This document shows, in pieces, positions 1-8,957 of a stretch of DNA of 64,000 bases (position 1 is its first letter; each line of letters opens with the position of its first letter). This DNA comes from Methanomassiliicoccaceae archaeon UBA71 (GTDB lineage Archaea > Thermoplasmatota > Thermoplasmata > Methanomassiliicoccales > Methanomethylophilaceae): NCBI GenBank assembly GCA_002504405.1, contig DARO01000014.1, positions 72,367-136,366 of the forward strand, read 5' to 3'. Below the pieces are notes generated by a model. It was not told the DNA's origin. It ran no database searches and saw nothing but the letters and a program-made list of their open reading frames with translations. Both the position numbers and the translations under genes were made by a program.

Positions 1-434
1 ACGGCGTCCTCCACGCTGTCGAACCCCGACAGCCACTTGTCGAAATCCAGGTCGAAGTACCTGCACTGGTCTATGGCATCATCCGATATTCCGCGGGACC
101 TCATGCGCTCGATCATCTCGGGCCCGCTGATGTGCTGAGCCCCGCAGTCCGTATGGCCTATGACCATGATGTCCTCGACCCCGAGCTCGTAGATGCCGAC
201 CAGCAGGCTCCTCACTGCCGTGCAGAATGGCCCTGAGATTACGCCGCCCGCGTTCTTGATCAGCTTGAAATCACCGTTGCCCATGCCCAGGGCCGCCGGC
301 AAGAGCTCCACCAGCCTCGTGTCCATGCATGCGACCACGGCCACCTTCTTGTCAGGGTACTTGGTGGTGAGATACCTCTCGTAGCCCTTCTCGGCGACGA
401 AACGGCGGTTGTTCTCCAGGATCTCGTCTATCAA
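1..434 (-). CDS. beta-class carbonic anhydrase (C-terminus cut by window edge)
   Basis: Interconverts CO2 and bicarbonate in the cytoplasm. The translated part starts MIDEILENNRRF and has the beta-class zinc site: Cys36 in ACMDTRL with the Asp38/Arg40 dyad, then His94 and Cys97 in GHTDCGA. About 144 residues are visible and the C-terminus lies outside the window. I chose the TTG start because it overlaps the thiM stop as TTGA and follows a GGAGGTCC ribosome site, so the two genes are probably translated together. Family assignment is firm; the start is a little less so. Confidence 0.9.
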   Translation of the reverse strand, partial: MIDEILENNRRFVAEKGYERYLTTKYPDKKVAVVACMDTRLVELLPAALGMGNGDFKLIKNAGGVISGPFCTAVRSLLVGIYELGVEDIMVIGHTDCGAQHISGPEMIERMRSRGISDDAIDQCRYFDLDFDKWLSGFDSVEDA

Positions 435-1240
435 AGGACCTCCCACCTGGCGCGGGAATCCAAATCCTCGGGACTGAGGGAATCCATGCAGTCCAGGAGA
501 GCGACCTTGAACGAGCCCGGGCCGGAGCATCTGCCCTCTGCCAGCTCCGCAGCGACGTTGAGGGCGGTGATCGCACCGCACACCGACTCCATGGAGGGAC
601 CGCAGGCGCCCACATAGCATCCGACAACCGAGCTCAGCATGCACCCGGTTCCCGACACCTTGCCCAGCAGATCGCTCCCGTTGGAAAGGCTGACCACGAC
701 GCGTCCGTCGGAGAAGTAGTCCACCGGGCCGGAGGCGGCGACGATGCACCCCCTGTTCTCCGCCAGAGACCTCACCGCCTCCGCTATGTCTTCGGATCCC
801 CCGGAGTCCACGCCCCTGACCTCCCCTCCGAGGCCGGACAGGACGCCGATCTCCCCGGCGTTGCCCTTGATAACGGAGGGCGACATGCCCATCAGCATCG
901 TGGACACCTCTGTGCGATAGGGCGTGGCCCCGGCGCCCACCGGGTCCAGCACCATGGGTATCCCCCTGGCCGATGCCTCGGAGGCCGCCATCTCCATCGA
1001 TGCGACGGTCCTCGAGTTGAGTGTGCCTATGTTGAGCACTGTCGACGAGGCCAGGGCGACCATGTCCACGACGTCCTCCCCGTCCGTCATGACCGGGGAT
1101 CCCCCGGCGCAGATGCACATGTTCGCGCAGTCATTCACTGTGACGTAGTTGGTGATGTGATGAACCAGGGGGCGGAAGGAGCGCACCTCTTGCAGGAGCC
1201 TGGATGGTCTGAAGTCCATGGAGGCCCCTAAAGCGCCCAT
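431..1240 (-). CDS. thiM: hydroxyethylthiazole kinase ThiM
   Basis: Phosphorylates 4-methyl-5-(2-hydroxyethyl)thiazole in thiamine salvage. The sequence has the family landmarks: HHITNYVTVNDCAN near the N-terminus, LDPVGAGATPYR in the middle, and GTGC (catalytic Cys loop) in VSGTGCMLSS near the C-terminus. From MGALGASMDF it is 269 residues, the normal ThiM size; an alternative ATG at 1219 gives MDFRPSR. The frame stays open upstream but that part is antisense-like and overlaps the preceding gene. It lies 8 bases after the secreted transglutaminase-like gene and overlaps the carbonic anhydrase start. No ThiE partner is visible here. Confidence 0.92.
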   Translation of the reverse strand: MGALGASMDFRPSRLLQEVRSFRPLVHHITNYVTVNDCANMCICAGGSPVMTDGEDVVDMVALASSTVLNIGTLNSRTVASMEMAASEASARGIPMVLDPVGAGATPYRTEVSTMLMGMSPSVIKGNAGEIGVLSGLGGEVRGVDSGGSEDIAEAVRSLAENRGCIVAASGPVDYFSDGRVVVSLSNGSDLLGKVSGTGCMLSSVVGCYVGACGPSMESVCGAITALNVAAELAEGRCSGPGSFKVALLDCMDSLSPEDLDSRARWEVL

Positions 1241-1248
1241 CGTTGAAA

Positions 1249-3144
1249 TTAGTAATCTCCGAACTCCACATGGCAGAAGTACAGTGCGTTGTAAGGGCGG
1301 TACCCCGGTGCGGTCCAGCCGATGTCCCTCTCGGAGGTGGTCTCGCACATGTAGTAGCTCTCCCCGTCGATCACAACCTTGTATCCCGATGCGTCCACCT
1401 CCACCGCCGACATGGCATGGTCCTGGAAGAGGATGAACGCCACATCGTACCCGGCTATCCCCATCAGCGTCCCGTACAGTATCGACGAGTCCTCGCAGTC
1501 TCCCCCGTAGTCCCACAGCGTCTCCAGGGGGTACTTCCAGAACTCGTTGGAACCTGTCGTGGATGTATCCGTCTTGTAGGGTATCGTCTGCACGAAAGAC
1601 AGGACGAACTGAGCGAACTCTGTCCTCCCCATACCCTCCCCCATGGCCATCAGATCTTCCACTATGCTCACGAGGTAGGGGTCGCCGGCCGTGTGGTAGT
1701 GGGAGATGTACTCCGTGGTCTCGATCGTGCCCCTGAAATCCCCGTAGGGGCTCGAATAGCCGTACCGGCAGACATCGCTGTAAAGGAGATCCACGTCGAT
1801 CGTGTATGTCTTGCCGGCGTAAGTCCAGACATGATGGAATGTCCCCCTGTCCTCCACGAAGAACTCCACCGTCTCGGACAGGTTCCCCTCCAGCGAGACC
1901 GTCATCCTGTACAGTCCCGGCACCAGGGACCCGGCGGCCACCGGATTACCGTCAGCGTCCTCTATGGAAACGGGCCCTCCTGCCCCGAAGAACAATTCCG
2001 GATCCGTCCCTGGTTCGATGACCGTGTATCCGGCCGATGAGGCCGCCCTGTAGGACCTGTACGGGTCGGCACGGCTCACGGTTATGGTGCGGTCCTCCGT
2101 GACAAGGACCCCGTCGACATACCATCCGGAGAAGCCTTCCCCGGTCGCCGTCATCGTGAAGCTGTCGCCTATGCGGACCTCCCCGGGGTAGTCCACCGAC
2201 AGCCCGTAGGCGAAGCTCACCGTCGGGTAGAACGTCTGCTCCGGTTCGAAGGCGTACTCGTCCACGAGGTCGTAGACTATCCTGGTGGTGCCGGACGCGA
2301 GTTCGATGCGCTCCTGTATGTACAGGTCGCGCAGCCAGTATGTCGTCCCCTCCCCGTCGGTCCAGACCGTGCACACCACCCCGTCGAGGACGTCCAGGGA
2401 GACGTACTCCAGGCTCGACCCAGCGGCCTCCCATGAACCCTTCTCGGTGGTGTCCGTGAACGAGCCCCCAGGCCAAGCATACGTGATGTTGTTGATCGAT
2501 ACGCAGTAGTAGACCCCGTTGGAGAACGCCGTGTACTCATAGCTCCAGGTTCCGTCCATGGTATGGCGGATGGTGCCGTTGTAGTACACGCCGTGCACCT
2601 CCCACGTGAATCCTGTGCCGACCAGGTCGTCAGCGACCCATTTGGCGAAAAGGGTGATGTCCCCGCATTCATCCGCCTCGATGACGACGAGGGGCTGCGT
2701 GAAGCCCTCGTCCCTGAACCAGCCGCAGAATATGTACCCGTCCCGGTTCGGCACAGGTACATCGGACCCTTCGCCCTCGGTGTAGGATGCCGGGGGCTGC
2801 ACCCCTGCGGCGAAAGACCCTCCGTTGAGGCTGTAGTCGATGGCGTAGACGACCCCCTCCCTCCAGGAGGCATGGAGGACGACATCGCCCGAGAGCCCCG
2901 CCACGGTCTCCAGGACCTCCTCCGGATCGCTCAGGTACCATCCCGTGAAAACGTATCCCGGCATGGTAGGCACAGGGAGCGCGAAGTCGTCGCCTTCCCT
3001 GTAGGAGACGGGATAGCTGTCCGGCATCTCCCCTCCCGCCGCATCGTACTCTATGCTCCACTCCTCATCGTACAGCAGGAAGGCTGCCGAGGACAATGCG
3101 ACGATGGCGGCCACGATCGCGACCGGGATTGCCCACCCTTTCAT
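1249..3144 (-). CDS. secreted InlB-repeat protein with transglutaminase-like domain
   Basis: A 631-residue exported protein. Residues 1-25 form one hydrophobic segment (signal peptide or anchor). Two Listeria-Bacteroides InlB B-type repeats follow, ending GYVFTGWYLSD...LHASW and GYIFCGWFRDE...LFAKW. The middle is beta-rich and unrecognised, and a third repeat-like stretch (FSGWYVDGVLV) sits near residue 340. The C-terminal 150 residues are transglutaminase/protease-like, with a plausible triad Cys550 (GGDCEDSS), His576 (DHAMS) and Glu601 (CETT). Substrate is unknown; cell-surface peptide or glycoprotein processing is inference. Its stop is 8 bases before thiM, though no functional link is obvious. 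Confidence 0.8.
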   Translation of the reverse strand: MKGWAIPVAIVAAIVALSSAAFLLYDEEWSIEYDAAGGEMPDSYPVSYREGDDFALPVPTMPGYVFTGWYLSDPEEVLETVAGLSGDVVLHASWREGVVYAIDYSLNGGSFAAGVQPPASYTEGEGSDVPVPNRDGYIFCGWFRDEGFTQPLVVIEADECGDITLFAKWVADDLVGTGFTWEVHGVYYNGTIRHTMDGTWSYEYTAFSNGVYYCVSINNITYAWPGGSFTDTTEKGSWEAAGSSLEYVSLDVLDGVVCTVWTDGEGTTYWLRDLYIQERIELASGTTRIVYDLVDEYAFEPEQTFYPTVSFAYGLSVDYPGEVRIGDSFTMTATGEGFSGWYVDGVLVTEDRTITVSRADPYRSYRAASSAGYTVIEPGTDPELFFGAGGPVSIEDADGNPVAAGSLVPGLYRMTVSLEGNLSETVEFFVEDRGTFHHVWTYAGKTYTIDVDLLYSDVCRYGYSSPYGDFRGTIETTEYISHYHTAGDPYLVSIVEDLMAMGEGMGRTEFAQFVLSFVQTIPYKTDTSTTGSNEFWKYPLETLWDYGGDCEDSSILYGTLMGIAGYDVAFILFQDHAMSAVEVDASGYKVVIDGESYYMCETTSERDIGWTAPGYRPYNALYFCHVEFGDY

Positions 3145-3249
3145 GCCACATGTAATCGCGGACGGCTTTTAATTGATTGTTAAACTTAGATTAATCCTGC
3201 CGTGATTCCTCGGATAGTATTATTAACAGCGTTATACCTGCTTCCGGCC

Positions 3250-3657
3250 ATGGCAATGATCGACATCGAGTACAGGCACACCTCCCAGGACCCGGACGAC
3301 CCCACGATCCGCAGGAGGACCTGCGCCGTTATGAACGCCTACATCAAGGACCTCGTCTTCGAGATGCAGATGGCGGACGTCTCCTGCAGCTACAAGGAGA
3401 CCTTGATGGACTCCGGCAAGAGCGAGGTCTACATCAACGGCAGGACCATACCCCAGATCATCGAGGGACTGGAGATCAAGATGCTCGACGCCGACGAGGC
3501 CTGTGACGCGGGGAAGGGGTCCCTGGTGAAGTTCGGCAGGCCGACGCTCGACTGGAAGAGGGAGTACGTCGAGGACGTCCCCGACACCATCATGAAGAAC
3601 GCCATCGCGAAGGTTTTCGCCGACATGAACAGGAACCGCATTGAGGTAATCGACTGA
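3250..3657 (+). CDS. DUF2703-like protein
   Basis: A 135-residue protein starting MAMIDIEYRHTSQD. The order of elements, an initial beta strand, one Cys, a helix, then SEVYINGRTIPQIIEG and a late DTIMKNAIAKVF helix, resembles DUF2703, a thioredoxin-like family of unknown function, although the Cys-rich cluster of many members is missing. I placed the start at the ATG at 3250; the frame is open to 3202, but the TATA-like TATTATTAAC just upstream suggests a leaderless message from the later ATG. It sits alone between a divergent surface-protein gene and tgtA. Confidence 0.6.
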   Translation: MAMIDIEYRHTSQDPDDPTIRRRTCAVMNAYIKDLVFEMQMADVSCSYKETLMDSGKSEVYINGRTIPQIIEGLEIKMLDADEACDAGKGSLVKFGRPTLDWKREYVEDVPDTIMKNAIAKVFADMNRNRIEVID

Positions 3658-3741
3658 TCCCGCGGCCTCGCGCACGGCAGGAGGACGGCAGGACCGCCTC
3701 CTGTCGCATCCTTTTATAATACCGACTGAATCCCAGTCGCA

Positions 3742-5670
3742 ATGTTCGAGATCATCAGAAGGGACGGCCTGGCCAGGATAGGTAAGTTCACCACGAGGTC
3801 CGGCACGATAGAGACGCCCGCGCTCCTGCCGGTTGTGAACCCCAAGATTTGCACCGTTCCCCCCAGGGAGCTGTACGACAGGTTCGGCTTCAAGGCGCTC
3901 ATCACCAACTCATACATCATACGCAACACCCCCGCCCTCAAGGAAAAGGCGCAGGAGGTCGGCCTCCATGAGATGCTCGACTTCCCGGGGGTGATAATGA
4001 CGGACTCCGGGACCTTCCAGAGCCACATGTACGGCGAGGTGGAGGTGACCAACGAGGAGATCGTTGAGTTCCAGAAGTCCATAGGGACCGACATCGGGAC
4101 CGTTCTGGACATCTTCACCGAGCCCGACTGGTCCCACGCCAAGACCAAAGCCTCCCTGGAGACGACCCTCGAGCGCACGCAGAAGGCCTGCGAGATCAAG
4201 GGGGAGATGATGATCAACGGGGTGGTCCAGGGATCGATATACACCGACCTCAGGGAGTACAGCGCATCCAGGATGGCCACCATGGACGTCGACGTGCATC
4301 CCATAGGGGGCGTGGTCCCGCTCATGGAGCAGTACAGGTACGCCGAGCTGGTGGACGTGGTCATGTCCTCCAAGAAGGGCCTGAACCCCAACCGCCCCGT
4401 TCACCTGTTCGGGGCCGGGCATCCCATGATCCTCGCCCTTGCAACCCTGATGGGATGCGACCTCTTCGACTCCGCCTCCTACGCCAAGTTCGCCAGGGAC
4501 GACCGCATAATGTTCCTGGACGGCACGTTCAGGCTCCAGGACATGCAGACCCTCGACTGCCAGTGCCCCGCATGCAGGGGCCACACCCTCGAGGAGCTCA
4601 GGAGGATGGAGAAGGGGAAGCGCACCAAACTCATCGCGGAGCACAACCTCTACCAGATCACCCAGGAGCTGGCCCTCGTCAAGAGGTACCTCAGGGAGGG
4701 GCGCCTGTGGGAGCTTGCCGAGATCAGGTGCAGGTCCCACCCCGCCCTGCTGGACGGACTGAGGAGGCTGAAGGAGTACCAGGACCAGATGGAGCTCTAC
4801 GACCCCATAAGCAGGGAGGGCGCGGTGTTCTACACCGGCCCGGAGAGCCGCAACAGGCCGGTGTACAAGCGCTACCTGGACAGGCTCGGGACCAGGTACG
4901 TCCCCCCGACGGACAAGGCGGCCCTGTTCCCGGACTGCCAGGGGAAGCCCTACAGCAGGCCATACGCCGAGCAGTTCGACAAGGCGCGCAGGGCGGGGTA
5001 CACCCCGATAGTCGTAACACCCTGGGGGCCGGTCCCAGCGGAGCTGGATGAGATGTACCCCCTGGCGCAGTCCCTGTTCCCTTCCATACCCGACGAGGAG
5101 ACCGAGACGGAGTCCGAGAGGATCGCGTTCCAGTTCCTCAGCATGGCAGGGTTCAGCACCGCCGTGGACTGCGATTCGATCCCTGAGGGCGGAGACGTGG
5201 AGTACGATGCCGACAAGCTGAGAGCGAAGGCCGTGGCAAGGTACCAGTTCGGAATCGAAGCCGCCGATGCCCTTTTCAGGGAGCCGGTTGAACTCGTCAC
5301 CAGCAGGAAGACCGGCAAGATCAGGAACGTCATATCCGACGGGGAGCATGTCCTCTCCATGCGCGCGGGAGACGGGCTCTACACCCTCAGGATGGAGGGG
5401 GCGAAGAGGATAGTCTCCGCGGTCCCCGCACCTCACATGAGGGTGGCCGTGTCGGATGACGCGGTGCCTTTCGTATCGGAGGGCAAGAACGTGTTCTGCC
5501 AGTTCGTCATCTCCTGCGACCCGGAGACCCGTCCCATGGAGGAGGTCATAGTCACCGACAAGGACGACAGACCCATCGCGACGGGGCGCGCGTTCCTGAT
5601 AGAGTCCGAGATGAGGCAGATGAAGAAGGGCATGGCCGTGAAGGTCAGGTCCGGCTCGGACGACGAGTGA
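3742..5670 (+). CDS. tgtA: archaeosine tRNA-guanine transglycosylase TgtA
   Basis: Exchanges guanine 15 in the tRNA D-loop for preQ0, the first tRNA step of archaeosine synthesis. The 642-residue protein carries the TIM-barrel catalytic segment MTDSGTFQSH (Asp88 as general acid/base or ligand contact), the zinc motif DCQCPACRGH near residue 270, and a C-terminal PUA-type RNA-binding domain over roughly the last 80 residues (VSEGKNVFC...PIATGRAFLIE). The region between residues 330 and 540 matches the C-terminal dimerisation part of archaeal TgtA. ATG follows a TTTTATAATACC promoter element, consistent with a leaderless transcript. Confidence 0.96.
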   Translation: MFEIIRRDGLARIGKFTTRSGTIETPALLPVVNPKICTVPPRELYDRFGFKALITNSYIIRNTPALKEKAQEVGLHEMLDFPGVIMTDSGTFQSHMYGEVEVTNEEIVEFQKSIGTDIGTVLDIFTEPDWSHAKTKASLETTLERTQKACEIKGEMMINGVVQGSIYTDLREYSASRMATMDVDVHPIGGVVPLMEQYRYAELVDVVMSSKKGLNPNRPVHLFGAGHPMILALATLMGCDLFDSASYAKFARDDRIMFLDGTFRLQDMQTLDCQCPACRGHTLEELRRMEKGKRTKLIAEHNLYQITQELALVKRYLREGRLWELAEIRCRSHPALLDGLRRLKEYQDQMELYDPISREGAVFYTGPESRNRPVYKRYLDRLGTRYVPPTDKAALFPDCQGKPYSRPYAEQFDKARRAGYTPIVVTPWGPVPAELDEMYPLAQSLFPSIPDEETETESERIAFQFLSMAGFSTAVDCDSIPEGGDVEYDADKLRAKAVARYQFGIEAADALFREPVELVTSRKTGKIRNVISDGEHVLSMRAGDGLYTLRMEGAKRIVSAVPAPHMRVAVSDDAVPFVSEGKNVFCQFVISCDPETRPMEEVIVTDKDDRPIATGRAFLIESEMRQMKKGMAVKVRSGSDDE

Positions 5671-5681
5671 AACGCTTACTA

Positions 5682-5718
5682 TTGCCGGGCCGGCGCCGTC
5701 CGATGCCGGCCCTGGCAA
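5682..5718 (+). terminator. probable terminator after tgtA
   Basis: Inverted repeat TTGCCGGGCCGGC / GCCGGCCCTGGCAA with one bulged base and a 10-base loop, followed by CTTTTATCC. It separates tgtA from the phosphatase gene; the TTTTATCC may also be the promoter of the next operon. Confidence 0.5.
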
Positions 5719-5755
5719 CTTTTATCCGACAGCTAGGAGTTCCATACAGCAGACC

Positions 5756-7180
5756 ATGCTGTACACCCTGTTCCAAGCGATACTGATCACCATCGTATTC
5801 CCCTACTTTGCGACGGCGTTCATGACCGGGAGGACCCTGGAGCGCAGATTGCCGCTACCAGCCACGGTTGCTGTCTGGATACTAGTGTTCCTGCTGTCGT
5901 ACGGCGCGTGCTACGTACTGGTGGGCAGAGTCGTACCCATCATCGACGACCCGAGGCTTAGCCTTCTCACCCCGGGAGAGGTGGACAACACCGTCCTGAT
6001 CAGCAACCTCACCCTGACGGCCCTCTGCATCATGACGACCCTGTGCCTGTACAGGGGAAGCCTGTCCTCGAGAATCATGGTCTCCCTCCTCTACTCGGCC
6101 ATTTGCTTCACCACCTTCATCGGGATAGACACCCTGCTCACGGCGACGGATCTGAAGTCCCTGAACGGCGACAACATCCGCAACTCTGCGAGGCACATCG
6201 TCGCCACGATGGTCATCTACATACCGCTGTCCATGTGGCTTCCGGGGAGGATGAGATGGGTGATCCGCTCCACGGACGGGCATGTGGGAAGGTACATACC
6301 CGCACTAGTGGTGATGTTCGTGGTCTTTGTTATGAACTATTCCATCCTGATGTACGGTGGCAACGACGACACCCGGGGGATGGTGATGGACGCGATGGTG
6401 GTCACGATGAGCATCCTGTGCATCTACCTCATACTGGCGAAGCTCGACGGGGAGATCCGCATAGACGAGTACCGGAGGGACCTGGATGCGGCCACGGTGA
6501 TACAGAGGTCGTGCCTTCCGAACAGGAGCGTTCTCGAAGGCATCGAAAGCGCAGACGTGAACGCCCTCATGATCCCCGCCAAGGAGGTGGGCGGAGACTT
6601 CTACGACGTCATCCCTCTGGATGGCGGCGGATGCGCAATCATAGTCGCCGATGTCTCGGGCAAGGGGATGCCGGCTGCAATGTTCGCGATGCGGGCGAAG
6701 ACCCTGGTGTCCGAGAGGCTCCGGAGCGGCGACGGAGCGGCGGCCTGCCTCGATTCCGTCAACAGGTCCCTGATGGAGGGCAACGCGGGGAACATGTTCG
6801 TCACCATGCTGCTGTGCATCCTGGATCCGGACGGCGGAATCTCGTACTGCTGCGCCGGCCACCCCTCGCCGCTCATCCGCAGAGAGGGCCTTGTCCGGGA
6901 GGCGGAGACCGTCAGAGGACGGATGCTGGGGGTCCTGCCGGCAACGTACAGCGAGGGAAGGATGGAGCTGGAGCCTGGGGACACGCTGCTGATGTTCACC
7001 GACGGCGCCACGGACGCGGAGGACCCGTCTGGGGAGCAGTTCGGGATGGACAGACTGATGCGGGCGTTCTCCGCGGCGGGGGACGACCCGTGCAGAGGCA
7101 TATCGTCATCGATCGGATCGTTCTCGCAGGGAGTGGAGAGAACGGACGACCTGACTCTCATGAGCATATCCATCAGATGA
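5756..7180 (+). CDS. membrane SpoIIE/RsbU-type PP2C phosphatase
   Basis: A 474-residue protein. About the first 225 residues contain seven hydrophobic helices and no recognisable sensor domain. A short linker (DLDAATVIQRSCLP) typical of RsbU-like proteins leads into a complete PPM/SpoIIE domain with metal-binding motifs EVGGDFYD, VADVSGKGMPA and FTDGATDAED. Family knowledge: such enzymes dephosphorylate a serine on a STAS protein in partner-switching systems. A STAS gene lies 54 bases downstream, followed by an RsbW-like ATPase gene, so the STAS protein is the obvious substrate. The 7-TM part suggests a signal from membrane or envelope, which is inference. First gene of the six-gene cluster. 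Confidence 0.9.
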   Translation: MLYTLFQAILITIVFPYFATAFMTGRTLERRLPLPATVAVWILVFLLSYGACYVLVGRVVPIIDDPRLSLLTPGEVDNTVLISNLTLTALCIMTTLCLYRGSLSSRIMVSLLYSAICFTTFIGIDTLLTATDLKSLNGDNIRNSARHIVATMVIYIPLSMWLPGRMRWVIRSTDGHVGRYIPALVVMFVVFVMNYSILMYGGNDDTRGMVMDAMVVTMSILCIYLILAKLDGEIRIDEYRRDLDAATVIQRSCLPNRSVLEGIESADVNALMIPAKEVGGDFYDVIPLDGGGCAIIVADVSGKGMPAAMFAMRAKTLVSERLRSGDGAAACLDSVNRSLMEGNAGNMFVTMLLCILDPDGGISYCCAGHPSPLIRREGLVREAETVRGRMLGVLPATYSEGRMELEPGDTLLMFTDGATDAEDPSGEQFGMDRLMRAFSAAGDDPCRGISSSIGSFSQGVERTDDLTLMSISIR

Positions 7181-7206
7181 CCGCCGGTCCGCGCGAATCA
7201 ATCTCG

Positions 7207-7214
7207 CTTAAAAG
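7207..7214 (+). promoter_or_regulatory. possible internal promoter before the STAS gene
   Basis: CTTAAAAG lies 21 bases before the STAS ATG at 7235, the spacing seen for leaderless genes elsewhere in this window. It would allow the STAS gene and the five genes after its phosphatase to be expressed separately from that phosphatase. Confidence 0.4.
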
Positions 7215-7234
7215 TAACACATCGATATCCGATC

Positions 7235-7519
7235 ATGAATGTGAAGATCGCTCCTGCGGGAGACGACACAGTGGTGCATGTCTCCGGGAAACTGAACACC
7301 GTGACCGCCCCGGAGTTCGACAGGTACCTTGCGGACATACCGGACAGCGCCTCGGTGTCCGTGGACATGTCGGATCTGGAGTTCATATCCAGTGCGGGCA
7401 TCCGCTCCATTGTCGGACTGACCAAGAGACTGGACGGACGCGTCAGAGTGGTGAACTCGAAGGGCCTGGTGCGCGAGGTGTTCGTGGTATCCGGCATACA
7501 GGACATCCTGGGGGACTGA
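7235..7519 (+). CDS. STAS-domain anti-sigma-antagonist-like protein
   Basis: A 94-residue single STAS domain of the SpoIIAA/RsbV type. The switch loop reads FISSAGIRS, so Ser52 or Ser53 is the likely phosphorylation site. In bacteria such proteins bind an RsbW/SpoIIAB-type kinase when dephosphorylated and release its partner. Here it lies after a SpoIIE-type phosphatase and one base before an RsbW-like ATPase gene, so phosphatase, STAS and ATPase domains are all present. Archaea have no sigma factor for such a switch to release, so the output must be something else; see the cluster finding. Confidence 0.92.
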   Translation: MNVKIAPAGDDTVVHVSGKLNTVTAPEFDRYLADIPDSASVSVDMSDLEFISSAGIRSIVGLTKRLDGRVRVVNSKGLVREVFVVSGIQDILGD

Positions 7520-7520
7520 C

Positions 7521-8957
7521 ATGGAGCTCATCCGCGTGACGGTCCGCGCCGAGCCGCAATCCATTCCGATAGTCCAGGACATCATCAGATACTATGCCGG
7601 AATACAGGACCTTCCCGCGGATGATATCGAGAGGTTCCTCGTGACCGTGGAAGAGGCGATGACCCAGGTCATCGAATACGGATTCCCCGGAAGGCCGGAG
7701 TCCACATTCGATGTCAAGCTGGAGATCGAGGGGCTCGACCTGGTGATCACCATCACCGACAAGGGCATGCCCTACGACTACGAGAAGCTCGAGAGCATCC
7801 CCGAGGGGCTGCTGTCGGTCAAGCTGCTCAAGGGATTCGCCGACCGCGTCTCGCTGACCCTCAACGGGATCGATGGCAGGACCCAGGTGCTGATGAAGCA
7901 CCTGTCCGCACTCCCGGTGTACGAGAGGTCGGGGGCGCAGCCCCTGAAGTGCACCGCCTGCCCCCCTGAGGGGACCCCTCCGGTAGAGCCGGACTTCCAC
8001 ATACTGCGCAGGGAGGAGGCCATCGAGGTCGCTCAGTGCATGTACGACGAGTTCGGATACACGTATCCGCATGAGATCGTCTACCATCCCGACGAGTTCT
8101 ACGAGTCGGTGCTCAGGGGCGAGTGCATATCGATGGTCGCCGCAGGGCCGGACGGGAAGGTGATGGGGCACGTGGCGCTGGTCAGGTCCCCGGCGCTGAA
8201 GGGGTCGGTGGAGCTGTGCATGGCGGTGGTCCGCAAATCGTGCCGCGGGGGATCGGTCATGGGGAGGCTGGCCCAGCGGATGATCGACCACGCCAGGACC
8301 CTCGACATCACGTCGGTCAACGCCCTTCCCGTGGTGTACCATGTGTACACCCAGAAGATCTGCAACAAGCAGGGCATGGGGCCGAGCGGCTTCGAGTTCA
8401 ACGTTATGGAGGAGGAGCTGTCCACATCGTTCGAGCAGGGCATGAGGGCCAGCCTGGGACTGGCGTGCCTGCCGCTGCGCATGACCAGTAGGACCGTCCA
8501 CGTCAGGAGGGAGGCCGCCGGGATCGCGGAATACGTGTCAGAGCATTCCGGGCTGGAGAGGGAGGTCGTGATCGTGGACAAAGACCCGCCCGCGACCGGG
8601 GAGACGGACATATCCGTGGAGTACGACCCCCGCACGAGCACTGGCAGGATCATGATAAGGTCGGTCGGGGAGGACGTGGTCCACAAGCTAAAGACGATGG
8701 ACCGCTTCCTCAGATCCCAGGGATGCAAGGCCATCAACCTGCTGATCGCCACAGGATCCGAGAGGTCGGTGCTGGCGTACGACGCCGCCAGACCTCTAGG
8801 ATACTTCTGCACGGGGCTGTTCACAGGCTGCGAGGACGACGACTACCTGATGATGGAGAACGTCGTCTTCGCCACGGTCGACTTCGATTCCCTGTCCACG
8901 ATAGAGCCGTTCACGGGGCTCCTGTCAATTATTAGGGAGGCTGCCTCGGATGAGTGA
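7521..8957 (+). CDS. RsbW-like ATPase domain fused to GNAT-like domain
   Basis: A 478-residue protein. Residues 1-135 form a GHKL ATPase domain of anti-sigma-factor type: N-box VEEAMTQVIEYG, G1-like TDKGMPYDYE, then a C-terminal strand. The N-box Asn that normally holds Mg-ATP is Gln49 here, so kinase activity is in doubt. Residues about 155-310 resemble a GNAT acetyltransferase fold (FHILRREEAIEVAQ... GHVALVR... SCRGGSVMGRLAQRM). The last 170 residues look like a second alpha/beta domain that I cannot name. One base separates it from the STAS gene, and its end overlaps the LuxE-like gene by 8 bases, so it belongs to the same transcript. A STAS-bound regulator of the enzymes downstream is inference. 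Confidence 0.8.
   Translation: MELIRVTVRAEPQSIPIVQDIIRYYAGIQDLPADDIERFLVTVEEAMTQVIEYGFPGRPESTFDVKLEIEGLDLVITITDKGMPYDYEKLESIPEGLLSVKLLKGFADRVSLTLNGIDGRTQVLMKHLSALPVYERSGAQPLKCTACPPEGTPPVEPDFHILRREEAIEVAQCMYDEFGYTYPHEIVYHPDEFYESVLRGECISMVAAGPDGKVMGHVALVRSPALKGSVELCMAVVRKSCRGGSVMGRLAQRMIDHARTLDITSVNALPVVYHVYTQKICNKQGMGPSGFEFNVMEEELSTSFEQGMRASLGLACLPLRMTSRTVHVRREAAGIAEYVSEHSGLEREVVIVDKDPPATGETDISVEYDPRTSTGRIMIRSVGEDVVHKLKTMDRFLRSQGCKAINLLIATGSERSVLAYDAARPLGYFCTGLFTGCEDDDYLMMENVVFATVDFDSLSTIEPFTGLLSIIREAASDE

Noticed and set aside
3910..5718. 602-codon open frame opposite tgtA
   Set aside because: It is the antisense shadow of a clear gene; long reverse frames are common in GC-rich DNA and its protein (many Val/Gly/Leu/His/Arg) fits no family.
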